Shown piece after piece: positions 23,643 through 30,114 of a DNA stretch of 30,114 bases. The DNA comes from Sabulitectum sp964386635. GTDB taxonomy: Bacteria > Fermentibacterota > Fermentibacteria > Fermentibacterales > JCC-6. Positions within the stretch are counted from its first letter, which is position 1. Every line of letters starts with the position of its first letter. The position numbers and the translations under genes are program-made. Location: contig CAYLRO010000030.1 in assembly GCA_964386635.1 (NCBI GenBank), forward strand, positions 1 to 30,114, in the 5' to 3' direction. The notes below the pieces were generated by a model. The model worked only from the letters and a program-made list of their open reading frames with translations, searched no databases and had not been told where the DNA came from.

Positions 23643-23664
23643 TTCCGGTGTTGCTCAGCCGGAA
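23643..23664 (-). promoter_or_regulatory. Small hairpin between tricorn-like gene and dehydrogenase gene
   Basis: TTCCGG-N10-CCGGAA in the 107-bp gap 23603-23709. No T-run; it could belong to the dehydrogenase leader. I could not place a promoter or a convincing terminator in this gap. Confidence 0.3.
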
Positions 23665-23709
23665 CGATGATAATACTAACGACAAATAATCTCAGGTACC
23701 CCCTGGGAT

Positions 23710-26706
23710 CTAAATCTGTTCCAGTGCCGCCTGAACAGCAGCCTCAAGTTGTCTGTCAATTCCTTTTGCCGCATCACACGGCTGCTCGATCACAGTAATG
23801 TCCGGTGCTACACCATTGTTCTCCAGGTTCTCTCCTGCAAGAGTGTACCACCCTGTCCCTGGAAGTCTGAAACCGGTTCCGTCAGCCAGTTCAACATCCA
23901 CTGTGCCTATCACTGCTCCATATGTGGTATTCCCAACAATGGGACCAAGATCCAGTTCCTTCCAGGCCGCAGGAAAGATCTCGGCATCCGAATAGCATGT
24001 TTCATTTATGAGAAGAACAAGCGGCTGTCTGTATACACCAAGGGGCTCAACTGAGGCTATTCCGGTTCTATCCATACTGAAGGCGTATGTTTCCCGGGAA
24101 AGACTTGAAATTATCTGATCGTGAGTGGAACCGCCAAGATTTCCCCTTACATCAATAATCATTGCTTCCCTGCCAAGACCCTCGGCATAAAGATCCCTTC
24201 TGAAATCGGAAACAGACCTGAGATTCATTGAGGGAATGTGCAGGTAGCCGACACGGTTTTCAGAGAGGTCGGCAACGGTTCTTCTGTTCTGAGCCAGCCA
24301 CTCGTCATAAATAAGGTTCCACATATCCCACTGAGAAACAGGAGTGATTCTCACAGAAGATGTGTTTCCGTCACGGATAAATTCCAGTTGTATTTCTCGA
24401 TCTGCCGCATTCCTGAAAGGGGCATAATAGTTGTGGTATCTGTCCACCTGAACACCTTCTACTGAAATCACTGTATCTCCAGGTTTGAATCCGGCAAGAA
24501 ATGCCGGGGACATGGGCAGAACACTGTCAATCCTTATGCCTTCACCGTTCCAGTCACTCTCTGCGAAAATGCCAGTCTCACCTGTGTAGGCTATTCTGGA
24601 ATACTCCCATGGACCGTAGATTCCCAGATGTGATGCGGAAAGCTCACCGAGCATCCGTCTTACAACATCATTGAATTCACTGTTAAGAAGTGCCTCAGCC
24701 GCTCTTTCCTGGTATTTTTCACGCATTGCATCCCAGTCAACTCCGTGCATGTCACTGTCATAGAAACTGTCTCTGAGCATCCTCCAGGCAGAGCAGAATT
24801 TCTCCCTCTGCATAAGGTCTGCATGGCGGGAACAGGGAGCTGTCCAGGCCAGCAGATCGCCAGCTGTATTCCGGAGAGATGAACCATAACTGAGGTAGTA
24901 GACAGCTCCGGCTGCTTCGGTGTCGGTAGGCTGAATCCTGGTTGGGGAATGATCTCCGAAACTTTCTCTCACAAGATCTTCTCCATCCCAGCCTACAGAC
25001 CACAGGTCCTTCTGGCCGGATGGGTCCGTGGCAGGGAAATAGATTGTTCTGCCATCTGGAGTAGCGCCGAAGAAATCGTAGTAACCTTCCACCTGGCAAA
25101 GTTCTTCAGTTCTCATGTACAGGTTGTCCGCATCAGCGTTGATCACATCAACAGGCTGATCAAGAAGATCGTCCCGGTGTTCCGTGTCAGCTTCCCAGTC
25201 CTCGGGGTCAAACCACGCCTGAACAATTGAGTAATCTCCCTGGTCGGTTCTGCTTGCCCAGAGAATTCTTCTTCCGTCTGACGGCCACACAGGCTGAAAA
25301 TCATCGTTGGGATGTCTGCTCACATTTGTCGCTTCACCGCCCTGTGAAGAAACGATGTAAACATCTTCTCGATGAGCTTCAACTGCCTTGCTGAAAGCAA
25401 TCCATCTTGAATCAGGCGACCAGCTGTGATGCAGTATCCCGGTTTCGTCACAGATCATTCTGGATCTTCCTCCGAGAACATCCATCACATGGAGTCTGCC
25501 CTGATTATCAAGGAATGAGAAATCACCGGATGGAGACCACTCAGGGCTTAGTGAAACATCCAGACCAGTTCTGACCTCCCAGAGATCAACCTCAACAGGT
25601 TTGTCCTCTGTGAGAGAAATTGATCCCATGAGAATGGTAACCTCACCGTTCTGCTCCTGTTGACAGAGCAGCATGGTTCCGTCAGCACTGAGCCTCGGCC
25701 TGCTCTCCAGAGCAGGAGTGTCCGTTACCCGGACTGCCTCACCGACAGATCCTTCTTCTATTGAAGCCGCATAGATCTCTCCCTCGGACTCCATGACAAT
25801 CACTTTACCGTTGAAATCAACAGCAAAGTCAGTGGTGTAAACACCTGCAAAAAAGAGCTCTTCCAGAGGAAAAGGAAGATCCACATTCGCCTGAAGGTAA
25901 ACAGGCTGGAACTGGAAGGTTTCCGTATCACACCGGTAAAGCTCACCGTCAGATTCAAAAACCACAACTGAACCGTCTTCACTTACTGATGGAAATGTAA
26001 TGGATCCCGGTACAGCTTCAGAAAGCTGACTGCCCTCTGTGTTATAAAATCTGTCGAAACCGCCATGATCCTCCATGACATAAAAGATATCCCCCCGGGA
26101 GTCTGTCATGGGCCATCTCTGGTCAAGAGGTCTCTCATCCAGTCTGGTGCAGATGGTGCCGTCAGAAAGCCAGAGTGAGCTTGATGCACTGCCTGAGTAG
26201 TGTCTTCTCCACCAGGGAGTGTAACCTCTTTCAACTACTGTTCCCTGATCTGAAAGACAGATGTTCTTTGTGGGAATCTCAAGGTAGATTCGCGGAGTTC
26301 CCCCTGTGTCAGGAACTTTCCAGACCCAGTTGTCACCGCCTTCTCTGGATGAGGCAAACAGAACATTGTCTCCATCCCAGCCAAGAACCCTGTCCTCGCC
26401 GCCGTGATATGTCAGTCTTGCGGACACACCACCCTGTGAAGGCATCACATATACATCCCCGCCACCGGTAACACTGCTGGTAAATGCCAGCATGGTACCA
26501 TCTGAACTGTAAACAGGATGGCTGATCTCTCCCCTGCCGGGAGTGAGACATCTTGGTGTTCCTCCCTGAACCGGAACAGACCAGAGCGAACCTCTCCAGC
26601 AGAACACCATATCCGAACCATCAGGTGATACTGCAGGATATCTTGCATCAGAAACGGTATCCCCGGCAGACAGGGCAGCAAGGAGCAGAACAAATGTTGT
26701 CAGCAT
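23710..26706 (-). CDS. Secreted tricorn-like protease (beta-propeller, PDZ, S41)
   Basis: A 998-aa protein with a short signal peptide (MLTTFVLLLAALSAGD). Residues ~20-480 carry TolB/WD-like repeats (ARYPAVSPDGSDMVF, HPVYSSDGTMLAF, LSPEWSPSGDFSF and others), two propellers as in tricorn. The protease core follows: the Ser-His pair near 690 in ELSASHLG, a PDZ domain ~720-800 (FLAGFKPGDTVISVEGVQVD), the S41 block IDVRGNLGGSTH, the nucleophilic Ser near 905 in CYSDAEIFP, and a C-terminal Glu near 961 in ENLENNGVAPD. All four tricorn catalytic positions are therefore kept, so it should be active. The export signal marks it as periplasmic or extracellular, unlike cytoplasmic archaeal tricorn. ATG one base after the stop of the methyltransferase gene (TGAtATG). 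Confidence 0.92.
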   Translation of the reverse strand: MLTTFVLLLAALSAGDTVSDARYPAVSPDGSDMVFCWRGSLWSVPVQGGTPRCLTPGRGEISHPVYSSDGTMLAFTSSVTGGGDVYVMPSQGGVSARLTYHGGEDRVLGWDGDNVLFASSREGGDNWVWKVPDTGGTPRIYLEIPTKNICLSDQGTVVERGYTPWWRRHYSGSASSSLWLSDGTICTRLDERPLDQRWPMTDSRGDIFYVMEDHGGFDRFYNTEGSQLSEAVPGSITFPSVSEDGSVVVFESDGELYRCDTETFQFQPVYLQANVDLPFPLEELFFAGVYTTDFAVDFNGKVIVMESEGEIYAASIEEGSVGEAVRVTDTPALESRPRLSADGTMLLCQQEQNGEVTILMGSISLTEDKPVEVDLWEVRTGLDVSLSPEWSPSGDFSFLDNQGRLHVMDVLGGRSRMICDETGILHHSWSPDSRWIAFSKAVEAHREDVYIVSSQGGEATNVSRHPNDDFQPVWPSDGRRILWASRTDQGDYSIVQAWFDPEDWEADTEHRDDLLDQPVDVINADADNLYMRTEELCQVEGYYDFFGATPDGRTIYFPATDPSGQKDLWSVGWDGEDLVRESFGDHSPTRIQPTDTEAAGAVYYLSYGSSLRNTAGDLLAWTAPCSRHADLMQREKFCSAWRMLRDSFYDSDMHGVDWDAMREKYQERAAEALLNSEFNDVVRRMLGELSASHLGIYGPWEYSRIAYTGETGIFAESDWNGEGIRIDSVLPMSPAFLAGFKPGDTVISVEGVQVDRYHNYYAPFRNAADREIQLEFIRDGNTSSVRITPVSQWDMWNLIYDEWLAQNRRTVADLSENRVGYLHIPSMNLRSVSDFRRDLYAEGLGREAMIIDVRGNLGGSTHDQIISSLSRETYAFSMDRTGIASVEPLGVYRQPLVLLINETCYSDAEIFPAAWKELDLGPIVGNTTYGAVIGTVDVELADGTGFRLPGTGWYTLAGENLENNGVAPDITVIEQPCDAAKGIDRQLEAAVQAALEQI

Positions 26707-26707
26707 A

Positions 26708-27466
26708 TCATGTGCCTTTCTCAGCCTTTACAAGAAGCCTCGGAGAAAGGTCAGATCTGTATCCGGACATGTCGTAATCACCCCAGAAGGTCAATCCGGT
26801 AAAGCCTGCTTCCCTGAGATTTCTTTGAACATCTTCCAGATCCACCGGAGCCAGTTCCAGAACCACCTTCTCGGTGGTTTCACCGATTCCTGTGACAACT
26901 GTATAGAACATATGATATTTTATTGTGCCTGAACCATTACACCGTTCCACTCTCTCCCGAAGAATGAGTTTTCTGCCATCAGGCAACAGGGTGGAGTAAC
27001 GCTCTGTAAGAGGCTCTGCATCCCGTCTTCCAAAAACGGGACTGACCTCAAGCACAAAAACTCCCCCTGACGATGTAACCCTGTATGCCTCCCGGAGAAT
27101 GGATACTCTGTCTGAAGGATCCAGCACGCACTGAAGACCGTTGTAGGGAAAACAGACAAATTGCATGGAGCTGTCCGGAAAAGGAAGCTGTTCACCGATT
27201 CCCTGAATCCTGCAGGCAAGCCCGGCATCTGACGAAGGCCACCTGTTTATCATCTCATCACTGGGTTCTATGGCGAATGTGGTTCCTGCCTGAAGAAGGC
27301 TTCTGGCGAGCCTGCCTGAACCGGCACCTATCTCAAGACAATGGCCTGTGTACTTCTTCCGGAGCGTTTTGTAAAAGTTCATTTCGTTAGTATCATGAGG
27401 AAACACCGTTCCCTCTTCTGCGTTGAAGAAGAAAGCATACCTGTTCCAGGTTTCACGGCCTGTCAT
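26708..27466 (-). CDS. Class I SAM-dependent methyltransferase
   Basis: A 252-aa Methyltransf_11-type enzyme: motif I CLEIGAGSGRLARSLL, acidic adenosine contact FAIEPSDEM, LPFPDSSMQFVCFPYNGLQCV and AYRVTSSGGVFVLEV. Substrate unknown; the C-terminal half (YHMFYTVVTG, DLEDVQRNLREAGF) resembles small-molecule methyltransferases. The ATG follows the TAG of the M23 gene with no gap (TAGATG), so translation is coupled. Its packing between an endopeptidase and a secreted protease is operon structure only; no functional link is evident. Confidence 0.85.
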   Translation of the reverse strand: MTGRETWNRYAFFFNAEEGTVFPHDTNEMNFYKTLRKKYTGHCLEIGAGSGRLARSLLQAGTTFAIEPSDEMINRWPSSDAGLACRIQGIGEQLPFPDSSMQFVCFPYNGLQCVLDPSDRVSILREAYRVTSSGGVFVLEVSPVFGRRDAEPLTERYSTLLPDGRKLILRERVERCNGSGTIKYHMFYTVVTGIGETTEKVVLELAPVDLEDVQRNLREAGFTGLTFWGDYDMSGYRSDLSPRLLVKAEKGT

Positions 27467-28366
27467 CTAGAAGGCCGCAGCCTCGGGTCCTTCTCTTATT
27501 ATGAAGTTCTCAGGATCTATCTGCACACCATTCTCCAGTACTTCATAATGCACATGAGGGCCAACGGAACGGCCGGTTGAACCCACCCTTGCTATAAGAT
27601 CACCTCGCTGAACTTCCTGACCCACTGCAACATCAATAGCTGAACAGTGAGCGAATCTTGTTGAGATACGGTCATTGTGCTTAACCACAAGATTCAGCCC
27701 CCAGCCTCCGCTCCACCCGCAGAAAGTAACTGTACCGTCAGCTGGAGCAATAATGGAGGTGCCTGTCCAGGCAGAAATATCAATTCCCTTGTGATACCTT
27801 ACTGCACCGGTAAAAGGATCTATCCTGGCACCAAAATCGCTTACGAAAACCCCGTTCACAGGCCAGATGGAAGGTGTGTGACGCAGTTCATCCGCCTTGT
27901 TCACAAGAAGAACGGCAAGAGAGTCGTAGGCTTCTTTTTCAGCGTATGCAAGCCTTTCACACAGTACAAGGCGAAGATCAATATCATCAATGAATCTGAA
28001 CATGTTCTCACCATTGTTCCTGCTTGAAAGCTGCTCAACCAGTCTGGCAAAATCTATGTTCATGTCCGCCGCGGCCATGAAAGCCATTTCCTCACGCTGA
28101 GCCACCTGCTCAAGACTGTTCTGAAGGTTCATCACCCGTGAATCAAGCTGAATCAGCTCTCCCTGAAGCTGCATGAACTCCTGATTGCGGTCTGATTTGT
28201 TTTCAGCATAAACAGTTTTGCCCAGATTGAATCCCATAGCTACGAAAAGACAGAGGATCCCCACAATGGCCAGCACGATCCAGCCAATTCTTCCCGGTGA
28301 CAGAATAATGTTTCTGTTACTGGAAGATGGATTATCCGGAACCCATGTGACAGAGCCTTTGAACAT
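27467..28366 (-). CDS. M23-family murein endopeptidase, membrane-anchored
   Basis: A 299-aa LytM/M23 zinc peptidase that cleaves peptidoglycan cross-bridges. One transmembrane helix (~27-46), a coiled coil (~57-95), a helical linker, then the M23 domain from ~168. Zinc ligands are H192 and D196 (HKGID) and H273 (HVHYE); H240 (FAHCS) and H271 are the catalytic histidines, all present. The layout, membrane anchor plus coiled coil plus M23, is that of cell-division or shape factors such as MepM-type enzymes. AGGATAG lies upstream of the ATG. It follows the sigma factor gene by 10 bases. Confidence 0.92.
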   Translation of the reverse strand: MFKGSVTWVPDNPSSSNRNIILSPGRIGWIVLAIVGILCLFVAMGFNLGKTVYAENKSDRNQEFMQLQGELIQLDSRVMNLQNSLEQVAQREEMAFMAAADMNIDFARLVEQLSSRNNGENMFRFIDDIDLRLVLCERLAYAEKEAYDSLAVLLVNKADELRHTPSIWPVNGVFVSDFGARIDPFTGAVRYHKGIDISAWTGTSIIAPADGTVTFCGWSGGWGLNLVVKHNDRISTRFAHCSAIDVAVGQEVQRGDLIARVGSTGRSVGPHVHYEVLENGVQIDPENFIIREGPEAAAF

Positions 28367-28376
28367 GAATTCTATC

Positions 28377-29231
28377 CTATTTCAGAAAATGCAGCAGAGA
28401 ACTGCTGTCACTGGACTCATGAAGTTTGGTGATGGCTCTGTTCTTCAACTGCCTCACCCTCTCACGACTGATTCCCATTGTTCTTCCTATCTCAGCCAGA
28501 GTGTGTCTTCTGTCTGTCTGTATTCCGAAAAACAGTTGAATGATGGTTCTCTCTCTGTGATCAAGTATTCCAAGCATATCATCCACGCTTGTCTTGAGAG
28601 CGTCAACAAGAACCGCCTCATTTGGTGTTACCCCACCTTCAGAGGCGATCATCTCCTGGAAGGTTTTGTCACTTCCCTCGTAAACCGGACTGTCCAGAGA
28701 AAGATGAGTACTGTGGATAGACATCATTCCTTCAACTTCTTCTCTTGAGACATCAAGTTCACCTGCAACCTCTGATGTAGAGGGGTCTCTGCCCAGAGCA
28801 TGGCCCAGTTCTCTTGTAGCTCTTCCCATTTTGTAGAGTTCACCAACTCTGTTAAGAGGAAGCCTGACGATCCTGGACTGTTCTGCCAAAGCCTGAAGAA
28901 TAGCCTGTCTGATCCACCACACTGCATATGTTATGAATCTGCAGCCCTTGGTCTCGTCAAAGCCCTTGGCTGCTCTTATAAGCCCGACATTACCTTCATT
29001 AATCAGATCCTCCAGGGCCACACCCTGATTAGCGTACTGCTTGGCAATGGACACTACAAACCTGAGATTTGCTTCTGTAAGCTCGTTAAGGGCTTCCTGT
29101 TCACCCTCTCTGATCCTCAGGGCAAGGTCGGCTTCCTCCTCGGAAGTCAGTGTGTCCCTGGTTCCTATCTCTCTGAGGTACAGTTCAAGAGATCTTCCCT
29201 CTGTTCTTCTTGTAGCCAATTCGCACCGCAC
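28377..29231 (-). CDS. Sigma-70 family RNA polymerase sigma factor (RpoD/RpoS-like)
   Basis: A 284-aa group 1/2 sigma factor without region 1.1. Region 1.2 is SLELYLREIG; region 2 includes NLRFVVSIAKQYANQG, LEDLINEGNVGLIRAAKGFD and the promoter-melting/-10 helix FITYAVWWIRQAI (99-111); region 3 is RLPLNRVGELYKMG; region 4.2 has the HTH TLAEIGRTMGISRERVRQLK that reads the -35 box. It may be the main sigma factor of the organism or a RpoS-like alternative; the promoters in this window with TTGACA/TATAAT-like boxes would suit it. GTG at 29231 is the longest start, but the SD-like GAAGGG abuts it; TTG at 29219 (11 bases from that SD) may be the real one. First gene of the sigma-M23-methyltransferase-tricorn operon. 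Confidence 0.92.
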   Translation of the reverse strand: MRCELATRRTEGRSLELYLREIGTRDTLTSEEEADLALRIREGEQEALNELTEANLRFVVSIAKQYANQGVALEDLINEGNVGLIRAAKGFDETKGCRFITYAVWWIRQAILQALAEQSRIVRLPLNRVGELYKMGRATRELGHALGRDPSTSEVAGELDVSREEVEGMMSIHSTHLSLDSPVYEGSDKTFQEMIASEGGVTPNEAVLVDALKTSVDDMLGILDHRERTIIQLFFGIQTDRRHTLAEIGRTMGISRERVRQLKNRAITKLHESSDSSSLLHFLK

Positions 29232-29316
29232 CCTTCATTACAGGTGTTTCTTTCAACACGGCCTCGGTCTATATATTGCCGATGCCGGCAATGGTTCCAC
29301 GAAAGATAAGAGTTTT

Positions 29317-29347
29317 GTCAAGTGTTGACAAATTGTCAAGGGTTGAC
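29317..29347. promoter_or_regulatory. Tandem GTCAA-N3-TTGAC operator-like array
   Basis: Between the divergent sigma factor and methyltransferase genes: GTCAA-GTG-TTGAC (29317-29329) and GTCAA-GGG-TTGAC (29335-29347), 18 bp apart, with TTGACA-AAT-TGTCAA (29325-29339) formed between them. Two dyads on the same face of the helix suggest a dimeric regulator binding cooperatively. It lies 2-30 bases before the SD of the + strand gene. Confidence 0.5.
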
Positions 29348-29359
29348 GGGAGGTTATTA

Positions 29360-30114
29360 ATGGACTGGGCCGGGTTTCCCAGAGAACATGTAGAGTGCAA
29401 GCTATGCGGTACAGACAGGGCTGAGCAGCTGAGTATTCAGCGCAGCTGGCCTGTTTCGCGATGCTCTAACTGCGGTTTGATCTATCTCTCCGATAGACCA
29501 GTGGAATCAGCTCTTGAAGATCTCTACAGCCGTGAATACTACGACAACAAGGATGTTGGATACGGTGGGTATGTTGAGAATTTCCAGACATATGGAAAAA
29601 TTTTCAAACGCCTGTTCAATCGCAGAGCAAAAGATATCGAGCGATACAGGGGCCGGGGAAAGCTTCTTGAAGTGGGTTGTGCCCATGGCTTTCTTCTTGA
29701 CCACCTGAGAAAGAGAAACTGGACCGTTACAGGCGTTGAAGTAAGCCCTCTGGCAGCGGGATATGCCGTAAATGAACTGGGGCTTGATGTCAGAAACTGC
29801 CCTGTTGAAAAGGCCGGATTCTCTGCAGATACATTTGACGTAGTTCTGCTGCTTGATGTTCTCGAACATCTCCACAGACCCTTTGATACCCTGAAAGAGA
29901 TAGGCAGAATACTTGCCCCTGGTGGAATACTCGTGGTGCAGTGCCCATGGGAACTTACACACTGGGAAGAAAGAGCAGAAGCCTTTCTCAAAGGAATGAA
30001 ACAATGCTCCATAACTCCGGATGCTGTTCCGGCACACCTGTACTTCTTCGGGCCGGGAACTCTTGAGGCTTTCCTTGTAAAGGGCGGTTTTAAAACTGTA
30101 CGGAAGCAGAGTGG
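29360..30114 (+). CDS. SAM-dependent methyltransferase with N-terminal zinc ribbon, partial at window edge
   Basis: The first 251 codons of a gene open to the right edge. Residues 13-38 hold a zinc ribbon, C13-x2-C16 (CKLCG) and C35-x2-C38 (CSNCG). The class I fold follows: motif I LLEVGCAHGFLLDHL from ~102, GVEVSPLAAGYAVNELG, the segment FDVVLLLDVLEHLHRP with the EH typical of Methyltransf_23, and LAPGGILVVQCPWE. Zinc-ribbon methyltransferases of this layout are common in surface polysaccharide clusters (sugar C- or O-methylation), so glycan modification is a reasonable guess but not shown. GGGAGG lies six bases before the ATG. Divergent from the sigma factor operon. Confidence 0.9.
   Translation, partial: MDWAGFPREHVECKLCGTDRAEQLSIQRSWPVSRCSNCGLIYLSDRPVESALEDLYSREYYDNKDVGYGGYVENFQTYGKIFKRLFNRRAKDIERYRGRGKLLEVGCAHGFLLDHLRKRNWTVTGVEVSPLAAGYAVNELGLDVRNCPVEKAGFSADTFDVVLLLDVLEHLHRPFDTLKEIGRILAPGGILVVQCPWELTHWEERAEAFLKGMKQCSITPDAVPAHLYFFGPGTLEAFLVKGGFKTVRKQS

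Noticed and set aside
29507..30037. 176-codon - strand frame at the right edge
   Set aside because: It is antisense to the zinc-ribbon methyltransferase, whose frame is open from a good SD through clear motifs to the window edge.
1..30114. CRISPR arrays, rRNA, tRNA or prophage genes
   Set aside because: No regularly spaced repeats, rRNA segments, cloverleaf candidates or phage structural genes were seen on reading both strands.

Overview
The window looks like chromosomal DNA of an anaerobic, Gram-negative-type (diderm) bacterium of an uncultured lineage. It carries an outer-membrane barrel-like protein, a gingipain-like C25 protease with a C-terminal FlgD/T9SS-like domain, a secreted tricorn-like protease, an [FeFe]-hydrogenase maturase (HydE) and a 2-hydroxyacyl-CoA dehydratase-type module. 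That mix fits the FCB side of the tree (for example Fermentibacteria-like genomes), but this is inference from gene content; there is no rRNA here. Several genes start with TTG behind strong Shine-Dalgarno (SD) sequences.

Region 1 (1-4246) is an accessory island. A complete IS110-family element of the IS1111 type (about 241-1645) has 11-bp subterminal inverted repeats and a 240-nt structured non-coding end downstream of the transposase, where a bridge RNA is expected. Next to it lies a solitary AT-rich gene with its own promoter and terminator. It encodes a large protein with a TIR/nucleoside-deoxyribosyltransferase-like domain, a second inactive-looking copy of that domain and a P-loop ATPase: a candidate single-gene defence system.

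Region 2 (4349-10149) holds hydE (-) divergent from a + strand operon of a CPA2 cation/proton antiporter, a PTS-EIIA protein with a PII-like tail, and a divergent serine hydroxymethyltransferase ending at a clear terminator. A small outer-membrane-type protein and a YdeI-family gene follow.

Region 3 (10209-15740, all -) is a SAM methyltransferase, two HgdA/B-type iron-sulphur subunits and their ASKHA activator in one tightly packed operon. It is preceded by a leader with several strong hairpins and followed by a secreted Cys-rich protein whose SD sits in a hairpin.

Region 4 (15835-19487, -) is a zinc homeostasis block: zur-znuA-znuC-znuB with overlapping genes and a 23-bp Zur-box-like dyad at the first start codon. 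It lies next to a cysteine-free S4 gene (rpsD) whose promoter region carries a related half-site.

Region 5 (19535-29231, -) holds the C25 protease, an isocitrate/isopropylmalate-type dehydrogenase with an HD phosphohydrolase, and an operon of a principal-type sigma factor, an M23 endopeptidase, a methyltransferase and the tricorn-like protease. A divergent methyltransferase with an N-terminal zinc ribbon starts at 29360 and runs off the right edge; between it and the sigma gene lies a tandem GTCAA-N3-TTGAC array.
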